From JACJWR01 sp964627505 (GTDB lineage: Bacteria; Actinomycetota; Actinomycetes; S36-B12; UBA10799), in the NCBI GenBank assembly GCA_964627505.1, contig CAZVKB010000017.1, forward strand, positions 1 through 33,906: a stretch of DNA of 33,906 bases. Direction: 5' to 3'. A model generated the notes under the pieces. That model saw only the letters and a list, made by a program, of their open reading frames with translations, did not search any database and was not told the DNA's origin. The stretch's first letter is position 1; each line of letters begins with the position of its first letter. This document shows, piece by piece, positions 22,745-31,550 of the stretch. The position numbers and the translations under genes are program-made.

Positions 22745-23373
22745 CCAGCATGGATCCGGCTCACCCGGATAGCGCCGCCGCGGACGCCGCGTTGCTCGAT
22801 TCGTCAGTGGCGGAAACCATTGAAGTCCTGAGCCTGTTGAGTGCCGAGCCGCTGCGCACGCAGATTCTCGCGGCGCTCGACGTGTTGCACACAGGCGTGG
22901 CCGCAGGAGGACTCGTGCTGTTTTGCGGCAACGGCGGGAGCGCTGCGGATGCCGACCATTTCGCAGCGGAGTTTATTGGCCGCTGTGTGCGCGAAAGTCC
23001 GGCGTTGCCCGCGATTTCGCTGGGCGTCAGCCCGGCCTCTGTGACCGCGATCGCCAACGATTACGGCTATGAAGAGGTGTTTCGACGGCAGGTGCTGGGC
23101 TTGGCATCACCTGGTGATGTGCTCGTGGGACTGACCACGTCGGGGCGCTCGGCGAATGTCCTGGCGGCGTTTCGGGCGGCCACGCAGCGCGGCGTCCGCA
23201 CGATTGCACTCACCGGGGCGGCGGGCCTTGCCGAGCCGGTCGCGGAGTTGGAGGTGCGGGTGCCTTCGACTGTGACAGCGCGCATTCAGGAGGCACACAA
23301 ACTCATCGGTCACGTCTGGGCCACGGCCGTCGAGGCGCGCTATTCCCACGATCACGGTCTCCCGGAGGGCTGA
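22726..23373 (+). CDS. gmhA: Sedoheptulose-7-phosphate isomerase
   Basis: A 215-residue SIS-domain protein. The phosphosugar motif FCGNGGSAADADHFAAEF begins at residue 66, the second SIS motif LTTSGRSANV is at about 136-145, and the metal/catalytic segment IQEAHKLIGH is near the C-terminus. GmhA converts sedoheptulose-7-phosphate into D-glycero-D-manno-heptose-7-phosphate, the first committed step to nucleotide heptoses. The ATG at 22726 overlaps hddA by 19 bp; a GTG at 22741, sharing GTGA with the hddA stop, is an alternative that would shorten it by five residues. Either way the genes are translationally coupled. A gene of this type is rare outside organisms that make heptose glycans. Confidence 0.93.
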   Translation: MAVQPVTSMDPAHPDSAAADAALLDSSVAETIEVLSLLSAEPLRTQILAALDVLHTGVAAGGLVLFCGNGGSAADADHFAAEFIGRCVRESPALPAISLGVSPASVTAIANDYGYEEVFRRQVLGLASPGDVLVGLTTSGRSANVLAAFRAATQRGVRTIALTGAAGLAEPVAELEVRVPSTVTARIQEAHKLIGHVWATAVEARYSHDHGLPEG

Positions 23374-23375
23374 GC

Positions 23376-25628
23376 GTGCCCGGGGCGAACAGCGCTGACA
23401 GCGTGAACCCGCCCACACGGTTGCCGGCTTTGGTGCTGCTCGATCGCGACGGCACCATCAACGTGGGTGCCGACGAGGGGTCCTACATCGTCGCGCCGGC
23501 CGAGGTGACGCTGCTTCCTGGCGCGGCAGCGGCGATTGCTCGTTTGAACCACGCCGGTGTGACGGTAGCGGTAGTCACCAATCAGCGTTGCATTGCGCTG
23601 GGCGAGGCCACGACGGCCGATGTGGCAGCAGTACACGCACGCATAGCTACGCTCTTGGCGCACAGCGGCGCGTGGGTCGATGCGTGGTTCATCTGCCCGC
23701 ACGGCGTCGGGGAGTGCGACTGTCGCAAGCCGGCTCCGGGATTGGTGCAGCAGGCGATGGCGGAGTTTGCAGCCGACCCGGCGGATATGGTGATGATCGG
23801 GGATCGGGATTCGGATGTGATAGCTGCCAACAGTGCGGGCGCGCGGGCCATTCGACTGGGTGATTCGACAGGGTCGGATCTCGATCTCGCCGGAGCCGTT
23901 GCGCACCTATTCAGGCAATCCGCGCGATCTCGCCGTCGGTGGTGGTGGGCAGTGTGGGCGTGGTCGCTCGCCTTGGCGGTGACAATGTTGGGACCAGCGC
24001 TGGCGCCCGGCTTTGTGCTCAACCTGGACATGGTGTTCACCCCTCACCAAACGCTGCTGCCGTGGATGTTCGGCCTTGATGGTGGCTTGCCGCGGGCTGT
24101 CCCGCAGGACGTGATCGTTGGCACGCTCGCGGGCCCGATCCCGGGTGCGATGCTGCAGAAGGTGGTGCTGCTCGCCGCATTGATTCTGGCCGGTGTGGGG
24201 GTGGCCCGGTTGGTGCGAGGTCGGGCGTTGCCGATTGCCGTAGTCGCTGCCTCGCTGTATGTGTGGAATGCCTTTGTCTTTGAACGTCTGCTGATGGGTA
24301 ACTGGGCGCTGCTGCTCACATATGCCGTCACCCCGTGGTTGCTCAGTGCGGTGCTCCGGGTGCGGAGACGGCAATCGCTAGGACCAAGTGTGATCGGTTG
24401 GGCGGCGCTGGGATCGTGGGTGCCCACCGGCGGAGTGGCGGTGCTGCTGATTGCGTTGGCCTTGCTCTTGCCCGGCGCGGCTGCCGGGTGGCGGCGCCGG
24501 CTGCTGTGTTTCGGCGGCGTAGTGGCTGTGAACCTGCCCTGGATTTTTGCCGCCCTGGTACATCCCACCGCGGGTGCGTCGGATCCGGTTGCCGCGCAAG
24601 TGTTCGCCGTCCACGCCGATGGACCCTGGGGGGTGGTGCTCAGCGCGCTCTCCTTGGGCGGGACATGGAACGCCGATGTGGTGCCTGCGAGCCGGGGGGT
24701 CGGGCTGGGGCTGGTGTGGTTGGTGCTTGTCGGTGCTATGGCGTCGCTGGGAGTGTCGTGGTTACGTCGCCTGCTTACCCCGTGGGTGTTTGGCTACCTG
24801 ACTGCGCTTACCGCTGCGGGCGTTCTGGTTGCGGTGCTCAGTGCCACGCCGGTGGGTACGTGGATTGTCGTCCACGTACCTGGTGGTGGATTGGTGCGTG
24901 ATGGCCAGAAGCCGCTGGCGATCCTGGCGCTGTGGGTGGCGCTCGCGGCGGCCCTGGGAGTTGCGCGGGTGGTGGCGACTGTGCGGGCGGTGGAGGGGCG
25001 CCGCGTGCTGCTTGCGATCGCCGTGGTGCTGCCGATCGTGCTCCTGCCCGATGCAGCGTGGGCTGGTGGTGGTCGGTTGGCGGCTCGGGACTATCCGGAC
25101 TCCTGGACACAGCTGCGCGCGCAGTTGGGTGCCGGCGAGGCGGCGGTGCTGTCGTTGCCGTGGTCGACGTTTCGACGGTATGAGTGGAACGACAATCGCA
25201 CGGTGGTGGATCCACTCCCGCGGTTTGTCGAGCGCACAGTGGTGGGCTCGGACGAACTCCTGGTGGGCACCGGGCGCGCGCAGGATGGCACACCGACATT
25301 CACCGTGGTGAGCGGAGATGATCCCCGGGCCGCGGCGGTGGCAGCGGCAATAGCGGCCGGCACGCCGCTGGCAGTTGCCCTGCCACCACTGGGAATTGGC
25401 TATGTGGTGGTGCAAAGCGACCAGCCGGAAGGTCGGCTATCGGCCGACCTCGCGGGTCTGACACAACTCTGGGTCGGGGAGGGCCTGCAATTGTGGGCGA
25501 CTCCTGACCAGGCCCTGGCGTGGTCCTCACAGGTGCCACGCGGGCCGGTGCTAGTTGGATATGCGTTGGCACTGGTGGCGTTGCTCGTCGCAATGGGCCT
25601 CTGGCTGGCAGCGCGTCGACCGTCGTAA
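23376..25628 (+). CDS. Fusion: heptose-1,7-bisphosphate phosphatase (GmhB) plus large GT-C-like membrane domain
   Basis: A 750-residue protein with two unlike halves. Residues 1-180 are a HAD phosphatase of the GmhB type: LLDRDGTIN (nucleophile Asp23, acid Asp25), VVTNQ, the zinc loop CPHGVGECDCRKPAPG (Cys107, His109, Cys114, Cys116) and MIGDRDSDV. From residue about 188 to the end comes a polytopic membrane protein with about a dozen hydrophobic segments, including PGFVLNLDMVF, ASLYVWNAFVFERLL, a luminal C-terminal domain (about 565-715) and a last membrane helix. This resembles actinobacterial GT-C-like proteins such as, from memory, Rv0226c. No stop or frameshift separates the halves. GTG start, 2 nt after gmhA, with GGAGGG upstream. 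The phosphatase makes heptose-1-phosphate; the membrane part may transfer a lipid-linked sugar (inference). Confidence 0.88.
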   Translation: MPGANSADSVNPPTRLPALVLLDRDGTINVGADEGSYIVAPAEVTLLPGAAAAIARLNHAGVTVAVVTNQRCIALGEATTADVAAVHARIATLLAHSGAWVDAWFICPHGVGECDCRKPAPGLVQQAMAEFAADPADMVMIGDRDSDVIAANSAGARAIRLGDSTGSDLDLAGAVAHLFRQSARSRRRWWWAVWAWSLALAVTMLGPALAPGFVLNLDMVFTPHQTLLPWMFGLDGGLPRAVPQDVIVGTLAGPIPGAMLQKVVLLAALILAGVGVARLVRGRALPIAVVAASLYVWNAFVFERLLMGNWALLLTYAVTPWLLSAVLRVRRRQSLGPSVIGWAALGSWVPTGGVAVLLIALALLLPGAAAGWRRRLLCFGGVVAVNLPWIFAALVHPTAGASDPVAAQVFAVHADGPWGVVLSALSLGGTWNADVVPASRGVGLGLVWLVLVGAMASLGVSWLRRLLTPWVFGYLTALTAAGVLVAVLSATPVGTWIVVHVPGGGLVRDGQKPLAILALWVALAAALGVARVVATVRAVEGRRVLLAIAVVLPIVLLPDAAWAGGGRLAARDYPDSWTQLRAQLGAGEAAVLSLPWSTFRRYEWNDNRTVVDPLPRFVERTVVGSDELLVGTGRAQDGTPTFTVVSGDDPRAAAVAAAIAAGTPLAVALPPLGIGYVVVQSDQPEGRLSADLAGLTQLWVGEGLQLWATPDQALAWSSQVPRGPVLVGYALALVALLVAMGLWLAARRPS

Positions 25629-25731
25629 GCGCGTCGATAGTCATGAATGGCTACAGATCGGGTGGGCAGTCTGGACGAAAACCGTGCGACCCGTGCTATC
25701 CTCTGCCACAACCTAGTCTTGGAGGACCACC

Positions 25732-25863
25732 ATGGGGCCGATTATTGGAGCAGTTGCGGGATTCGTCCTGGCCATCGTCGCGGGATTCGGCCTGGTGAGT
25801 GCTGCCTCGGGTGGGTCAGACGCGCCAGTGAGCCAAAACTACGTCATCTACGGCAACAACTGA
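25732..25863 (+). CDS. DUF2613-type small membrane protein (43 residues)
   Basis: A short gene, easily missed. It begins with ATG after TTGGAGGACCACC and encodes MGPIIGAVAGF followed by one hydrophobic helix (residues about 3-24) and a short outside tail ending YVIYGNN. This layout and its position just upstream of an aftD gene match DUF2613 proteins, such as Rv0236A next to aftD in mycobacteria (from memory). A TATCCT box at 25697-25702 could serve as a -10. It may help assemble or stabilise AftD; that role is inference. Confidence 0.8.
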   Translation: MGPIIGAVAGFVLAIVAGFGLVSAASGGSDAPVSQNYVIYGNN

Positions 25864-25939
25864 CCCTCCGCGCGCACCAGGTATTTGGTGCCGCGCGATC
25901 TGTGTGAAGTACTCGTGGTAGATCAAGGGTGTTCAAGGG

Positions 25940-28900
25940 GTGTCTAACGCGACCTCTATTCCCGCCAGCACCGACACGCCAGCCTCCTCCGCCACCGGTT
26001 ATTGGTGGCGCGGTCGGCTGGCGTTGGTGTGTCTGTTTCTCGTCGCTCTGACGTTCATTCAAGAGCCGGGTCGGATCGTCACCGACACCAAATTGGATTT
26101 GAGCATCAACCCGCAATGGCTGCTCACGCGCGGGTTCCGATTGTGGGACAGCCAGGCGTTTTCAGGCCAATTGGCCAACCAGACCTACGGTTACCTTTGG
26201 CCGCTGGGTCCCTTTCATTGGATTGGTCAGACGCTCGGGTTGCCCGCTTGGGCCGTGCAACGGCTGTGGTGGTCGTTGCTGCTCTGCGTGGGCTTTCTGG
26301 GCATGGTCAAGCTCGCCAGTCTGTTGGGCATCAGCAACCGACCAGCGCGAGTCTTGGGTGCGCTCGCCTTTATATTCGCCCCGCGCCTGGTCTCTAGTTT
26401 GGGCGCGATCAGCATTGAGTCGTGGCCGACCATGCTGGCCCCGTGGGTGTTGATCCCCCTCGTGCGCGGGTCAACGTCCGGAAACCCGCGGCGATGGGGC
26501 CTGCTCAGCGCCTTGGCATTCGGCTGCATCGGCGGTGTGAACGCGGTGGCAACATTGGCGGTCTTGCCGTTGGGGGTGGTGTGGCTGGTGACGCGGCCGT
26601 GGAGTCGGCGTGTGGCTGCCTTGGCCGGATGGTGGGCGCTCGGCATCGTGCTGGCATCACTGTGGTTCGTGGTGCCGTTGGCGATGCTGGGGCGGTATTC
26701 GCCGCCGTTTCTGGATTGGATCGAAGCCGCTGCGATTACGACCTCGATCACCTCTCCCGAACGGGTTTTGCGGGGAGTGGTGGCCTGGCTGCCGTACCTC
26801 GCTGATGGCAACGGTCCCGTGCTACCCAGCGGGTGGTATCTGATCGCCTCGGCCGCGGGCATCGTGGCTTCTGGTCTGGTCGCGGCGACTGGGGCAGCCG
26901 GATTGGTCTTACGCACGACCCCGCAGCGGACGTTTCTCATGGCCAGCGCGCTGCTGGGATTTGCGCTGGTGTCGTTGGGGCATGTGGGTGATCTGCCTGG
27001 ATTTGGAGCGGAGACCATCCGCGGGTTGCTGGACGGAGTGCTGGCGCCGTTTCGCAATGTGCACAAATTCGACGTGATCCTGCGCCTGCCGCTGAGTCTG
27101 GGCTTCATGGTGGCGATTGCCGCGCTGGTCACCGGCGCGAGCCAGTGGTCCGCCGCGGGGCGACGCACGAAGGCGTCCGGTGCCGGCCGCACCTTGGCTC
27201 TGGTGGGGAGTTCCGCATTGGTGGCTCTGGCAGCCCTGCCGGTGCTGGGAGGTGGGTTGGCCGCTGGACGCAGTTTCAACGATGTTCCCAACTACTGGCG
27301 CGATGCCTCTGCTTGGCTGCAGGATCAGCCCGACAGTCGTGCGCTGGTGGTGCCGGCGTCGTCGTTTGCCACGTTCCTGTGGGGACGAACTAATGATGAA
27401 CCGTTCCAGGCGCTGGGTGAAACAGCATGGAGCGTGCGGGATGCCGTGCCGTTGAGTACTGCTGGCAACATTCGGCTGCTCGATGAGATCTCAGCCCAGT
27501 TGGAGTCTGGCCGGGGATCGGACCAACTTGCAGCCCTGTTGGGCCGTGCGGGATTCACCCATGTAGTGCTGCGCAATGATCTGGACCCTGGGACCGCTGA
27601 GACGCCACGCAGCACGGTGCTGCGTTCGGCTCTGACCCAATCTCCGGGGCTGGGGAAGGCGGCCGTTTTCGGGATCGGGGGTGGGTTGCCAGCTGCCGAA
27701 GATGTCGTGGTGTCCGAAGGTTTGGACGGTGCCTATCCGCCAGTGGAGGTTTTTGCGGTAGACCAGGCGCTGGTGACCGGCCCCACGGACGTGGTGGTGC
27801 GCGATGCTTCGGCGCCGGTGCGTGTGTTGGGCGGGGCGGAGGCCGTGGCGGGAGTGGCGGCGGTTGCGGGCACTGTGGTGATCAGCGGCGATCCCGGAAC
27901 GCAGACTTTGCCAGGCGGAGTTGTGCTGGGCACCGATACGTTGCGCAAGCAGGAGGTCAACTTCGGACGGGTGCGTAGCAATCGCTCCGAAACCATGACG
28001 GAAGCCGGAGAGTACGCCGCTGATCGACCGGTGCACGACTACATCGACCGCCCGGATCTGGGGCAGAGTGTCGCGCAGTACAGCGGCGGGGTGAATTTTC
28101 AGGCCTCCAGTTCGGCCAGCGACCCCAATGCGATTGGGGAGTGGTCGCTCGCTGCACAACCTGCCGCAGCAGTGGACGGGGATCCGGCGACCAGTTGGCA
28201 GTCCAGCGCTGCGGAGGGATCGGTTGGGCAGTGGTGGCAAATCGATTTCGCCACCCCGATCGATCTACCCGACAAGGTGACGGTGCAGGTTCGCGGCGGT
28301 CCAGATGGCGCACCGCCGACTGCGGTGCAGGTGACCACAGATACGGGTACGGTGCGCTCTGATCTCCCCACCACCTCCGCCGGGGAAACCTTGACAGCGG
28401 ATCTAGCAGTGATCCCAGGAGTGACCAAATCGATGCGGATCACTGCCGCGCAGATGCCGAGCGACGAATTGGACACCGGTTTCGGGATAGCCGAGGTGGA
28501 CCTGCCGATCGGTGTGGTGGAGCGCACAGTGGTGACCTTGCCTGGGGCGGCCGATGGTTGGATTTTTCGCGCCACCCCGGGCGGACGCGAGGGGTGTGTC
28601 GCCATGGTTGAGCGACTACTGTGCAGCTCGCAGGCAGTGGCCGCTGGTGAAGAGGACGCTGGGATCGATCGCGTGATCACGGTCCCCACTGACACGCAGG
28701 TCACTCTCACGGCCACCGTGGCAGTGCGTTCCGGTGCGGCGGCGGTGACCAGGGTGACTCCGGTGCCGACCACGACAGCGCAAGCGTCCTCTGTGCTGGG
28801 GAACCTCCCGGGGGCCGGAGGTGGGATGGCGGTAGATGGTGAACCGGGCACTGCGTGGATTGCGGATCCTGACGACGACGAACCTTTTCTCGAAGTCAGT

Positions 28901-30142
28901 TGGCCGACTCCCCAACTCATCACGGGAGTTCAGGTGCGCAACGCGACTGGTCTGAATGCGTCCGCGCCACTCGAGGCCACCTTGACAACTGACGATGGCA
29001 CCCAACGGACGGTGTTGTTCACCGAAGACGGTTTCGGCGAGCTGACCTCTCCGCTATCCACGCGAACTCTTCGTCTCACAGTGGATCGGGTGTACACCAC
29101 TTACGGCGTGTCGGCTGAGCAGCCCAACCGCACTGCGTTGTCGGTTGGGATCAGTGAAGTGGAATTCTTGGGGGCTGCGGCGCCGGCGGAAGCCGCTGAC
29201 ACTCTCACCACCTGGTGCGGGGAAGGTCCGACGTTGCTGATTGACGAGCAGCCGCGGTTGTGGACATCTGTCACCGGAGACTTGCGTGCGGCGCAAGCCG
29301 GTCAGCCGCTTTCCGCCAGCGGTTGCGCACTGGACGGTTCGGCGGAGGCGCAGGTGACCTTGCCGGCTGGTGTGCATCGGATTCAGTTCGCCGCCACTGA
29401 GGTGTTCACGCCCTTGACGCTGGATCTGCTGCCTGTGCAGCCGCCGGGCGCACCGCCGGCTGTGCTTCCCACCACGGCGTTCGCGGACGACGCGCGGACC
29501 GTGCAGATCCCGCCGGCGCCGATCACCCGCACGTTGGAGTTGCCGGAGAACTTCAACGAGGGGTGGACTGCCATCTTGGATGGTGCGGAATTGACGCCGG
29601 TGCGGGTGGATGGTTGGCGGCAGGCGTGGGTGCTGCCGGCAGATTCCGGTGGCACTGTCACGATGACCTTCACTCCGCAGCGGCCGTATCTGGCAGGTTT
29701 GGGACTCGGGGCGCTGGCGGGTGCTGTGCTGGTGGCGTTGGCAGCGTGGCGCGGGCCAAACAAATCTGGTGAACGGGCGGCTCAGGTTGGGACCGCAGGG
29801 TCGGAGTCCGGAACAGTCGCCGATCCGCACTGGGTCGTGCGCGCCACGTGGCTGCTGGGGGTGTGCGTCGTGGCGTTGGCTGGAGGTGTGGTCGGGCTGG
29901 GCGCAATGGCACTGGGCTGGTTGCTGGGTAGACGGGTGTCGCGGCTGTGGCTGCTCACCGGTGGGGCGGCGGTCGCAGCGACCGTTCTGCAACTGCCCTA
30001 TCCGTGGCCAGCAGCAAGTGACCAGCCGTGGTGGGTGGGGGCGATGGCCGCGGTGGCCGTTTTCATCCTGATCGGGTCCTGGCTGGCCGCGTTACCCGGT
30101 GGGACCAGGAAATTGCCGGGCGCTCCACGACGATCCAACTGA
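25940..30142 (+). CDS. aftD: AftD-like alpha-(1->3)-arabinofuranosyltransferase
   Basis: A 1400-residue envelope glycosyltransferase. The N-terminal GT-C membrane domain (residues about 25-440) carries family landmarks: TDTKLDLSINPQWLL with acidic residues Asp49 and Asp53, the NQTYGYLWPLGPF block and AVQRLWWSLLL. After it comes a long extracytoplasmic region with two galactose-binding/F5-8C-like carbohydrate modules, one near 710-830 (AVDGDPATSWQSS) and one near 950-1060 (AVDGEPGTAWIAD). Four C-terminal membrane helices (about 1251-1386) close the protein. Length and order match mycobacterial AftD, which adds branching arabinofuranose from decaprenyl-phosphoarabinose to arabinan. GTG start with AAGGG about 10 nt upstream. 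The 3' end overlaps the convergent acyltransferase by 80 bp. Confidence 0.93.
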   Translation: MSNATSIPASTDTPASSATGYWWRGRLALVCLFLVALTFIQEPGRIVTDTKLDLSINPQWLLTRGFRLWDSQAFSGQLANQTYGYLWPLGPFHWIGQTLGLPAWAVQRLWWSLLLCVGFLGMVKLASLLGISNRPARVLGALAFIFAPRLVSSLGAISIESWPTMLAPWVLIPLVRGSTSGNPRRWGLLSALAFGCIGGVNAVATLAVLPLGVVWLVTRPWSRRVAALAGWWALGIVLASLWFVVPLAMLGRYSPPFLDWIEAAAITTSITSPERVLRGVVAWLPYLADGNGPVLPSGWYLIASAAGIVASGLVAATGAAGLVLRTTPQRTFLMASALLGFALVSLGHVGDLPGFGAETIRGLLDGVLAPFRNVHKFDVILRLPLSLGFMVAIAALVTGASQWSAAGRRTKASGAGRTLALVGSSALVALAALPVLGGGLAAGRSFNDVPNYWRDASAWLQDQPDSRALVVPASSFATFLWGRTNDEPFQALGETAWSVRDAVPLSTAGNIRLLDEISAQLESGRGSDQLAALLGRAGFTHVVLRNDLDPGTAETPRSTVLRSALTQSPGLGKAAVFGIGGGLPAAEDVVVSEGLDGAYPPVEVFAVDQALVTGPTDVVVRDASAPVRVLGGAEAVAGVAAVAGTVVISGDPGTQTLPGGVVLGTDTLRKQEVNFGRVRSNRSETMTEAGEYAADRPVHDYIDRPDLGQSVAQYSGGVNFQASSSASDPNAIGEWSLAAQPAAAVDGDPATSWQSSAAEGSVGQWWQIDFATPIDLPDKVTVQVRGGPDGAPPTAVQVTTDTGTVRSDLPTTSAGETLTADLAVIPGVTKSMRITAAQMPSDELDTGFGIAEVDLPIGVVERTVVTLPGAADGWIFRATPGGREGCVAMVERLLCSSQAVAAGEEDAGIDRVITVPTDTQVTLTATVAVRSGAAAVTRVTPVPTTTAQASSVLGNLPGAGGGMAVDGEPGTAWIADPDDDEPFLEVSWPTPQLITGVQVRNATGLNASAPLEATLTTDDGTQRTVLFTEDGFGELTSPLSTRTLRLTVDRVYTTYGVSAEQPNRTALSVGISEVEFLGAAAPAEAADTLTTWCGEGPTLLIDEQPRLWTSVTGDLRAAQAGQPLSASGCALDGSAEAQVTLPAGVHRIQFAATEVFTPLTLDLLPVQPPGAPPAVLPTTAFADDARTVQIPPAPITRTLELPENFNEGWTAILDGAELTPVRVDGWRQAWVLPADSGGTVTMTFTPQRPYLAGLGLGALAGAVLVALAAWRGPNKSGERAAQVGTAGSESGTVADPHWVVRATWLLGVCVVALAGGVVGLGAMALGWLLGRRVSRLWLLTGGAAVAATVLQLPYPWPAASDQPWWVGAMAAVAVFILIGSWLAALPGGTRKLPGAPRRSN

Positions 30143-31367
30143 GCCATCCCAGCACGATGCTGCCGGCGATGACGGCGGGCCACAACAGTAGAAATGGGTG
30201 GGCGACAAACTCTGTGCCGAGCCAAGCATCGAGGGCCAGAGTGATCAACTCCAGCACGAGCAGGTGCCACAGAAAGATTCCGTAGGAGATCTCCCCGAGA
30301 AACGCCATCGGCCGTGACTGAAGTCCCTGGCGCCAGATCGTCCGGGTGGATCCAAAAATGCCCGGAACCAGCAACAGGAAAGCAGCCGCGAGGTACAGCC
30401 AGTGCCGGGAAAGCATGCCGAGCACACCAGACGGTGCCAGTGTGTAGGGACCGGCCAGCGGGGTCATCGCGATCACCAGCAGCGCAATCGCGGCGCCGAT
30501 CGGCACGATTGGGTCGCTGGCCAAACGATTCACCACGCGCGTGATCCAACTCGCACAACCCAATCGATTGGCCTCGAAGACCACCGCCAGGATCATGCCG
30601 GCCACAAACCAGTCGAGATAGGCCGGAACCCAGTAGCCGACGAAGGCCGGTCCGGCCGGCCCCCGCACGGCGCGCAGGATGGCAGCGGCGATTCCAATCA
30701 CGAACAGCACGCCGAGGACCCGGTATTGGCGCTGGAGCGTTGCCGCGACATCGCCGCGCTGTCGCCGGGTGGCCCACCAGCCAATCACCGGCAGGATTGT
30801 GTAGAAGGCGACCTCGGTGGCCAACGACCAGGTTTGCGTGAGTCCGCGCACATACGTGTCGGGCAAGTAGATCTGCGTGAGAGTCAGATGGCTGAACCAG
30901 AACTTGGCCGAACCCATGCTGTCGATATCTGTGCGCGCGACGGGCAGCAGCACGGCGACGGTGACCAACAGCAGCAGATAGGCCGGGAACACGCGGGCGA
31001 CGCGACGGATGCTGTAGGTCCGCAAACCGGGACGGGGTGAGGCTGCCAGACCAAAGCGCACCCACGGCCGATATAGCAGGAACCCGCTGATTCCGAAGAA
31101 TAAGGTGACGCCGAAGTCGAAACGGGAGAGCAGCGCCCCGACAGCGCCTTGAGTCACCAAACCGCTGCTGAAAGCCACGTGCGTGGACACCACCATCAGG
31201 GCGGCGATGGCGCGGTACCCGTCGAGTGCGGCGAACCGGTGCTTGGGCAGAGCGGGATGCCCCAGGGGGGTGCTGTTGGAGTCGTGCGTCCGATCAGCCA
31301 GTGCGTGTTGGCCTCTGCCCGGGCGGGTGGGCTCAGGCACGGAATTCACACTCATGATCATCCACAT
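30063..31367 (-). CDS. Acyltransferase-3 family membrane protein
   Basis: A 434-residue integral membrane acyltransferase with about ten hydrophobic segments. The N-terminal motif LDGYRAIAALMVVSTHVAF contains the conserved Arg and His of the family, and GVTLFFGISGFLLYRPW and EISYGIFLWHLL are also typical. Such enzymes move acetyl, succinyl or longer acyl groups onto envelope sugars. The first 40 residues are polar and not conserved in the family, so an ATG at 31355 is an alternative start; a CAAACT box lies 6 nt before the ATG at 31367. It sits between AftD and the DUF3068 protein, as (from memory) Rv0228 sits beside Rv0227c, so decoration of an envelope glycan is likely. Confidence 0.88.
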   Translation of the reverse strand: MWMIMSVNSVPEPTRPGRGQHALADRTHDSNSTPLGHPALPKHRFAALDGYRAIAALMVVSTHVAFSSGLVTQGAVGALLSRFDFGVTLFFGISGFLLYRPWVRFGLAASPRPGLRTYSIRRVARVFPAYLLLLVTVAVLLPVARTDIDSMGSAKFWFSHLTLTQIYLPDTYVRGLTQTWSLATEVAFYTILPVIGWWATRRQRGDVAATLQRQYRVLGVLFVIGIAAAILRAVRGPAGPAFVGYWVPAYLDWFVAGMILAVVFEANRLGCASWITRVVNRLASDPIVPIGAAIALLVIAMTPLAGPYTLAPSGVLGMLSRHWLYLAAAFLLLVPGIFGSTRTIWRQGLQSRPMAFLGEISYGIFLWHLLVLELITLALDAWLGTEFVAHPFLLLWPAVIAGSIVLGWLSWIVVERPAISWSHRVTRPARTRSG

Positions 31368-31403
31368 CGGCGGAGTTTGGCGGTTGGTCTGGCCTCAGGT
31401 GCC

Positions 31404-31417
31404 TGATAGCCCTATCA
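31404..31417. promoter_or_regulatory. Palindrome in the gap between acyltransferase and DUF3068 genes
   Basis: TGATAG-CC-CTATCA is a perfect dyad with 6-bp arms, located 37 bp upstream of the acyltransferase start and 134 bp upstream of the DUF3068 start. It may be an operator for the divergent pair. Confidence 0.3.
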
Positions 31418-31457
31418 TCGGGTCGCTGTGTTGGAGCCGAATTATCGCAGCCCATTT

Positions 31458-31487
31458 TTGACATCCAACAACTGGATGGCGCTTTAT
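31458..31487 (+). promoter_or_regulatory. Possible promoter of the DUF3068 gene
   Basis: A consensus -35, TTGACA (31458-31463), is followed after 18 nt by a weak -10, CTTTAT (31482-31487). This would give a leader of about 55 nt to the GTG start. Confidence 0.4.
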
Positions 31488-31550
31488 GGGTGCATGGGGG
31501 GTTGCGATGCGCTAGGTTCCCACAATAAGTTCATCAACTTGGAGGACAAC

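Noticed and set aside
26227..27291. Minus-strand frame of 354 codons opposite aftD
   Set aside because: Pro/Arg/Ser-rich shadow of the aftD coding frame; no start signal or domain.
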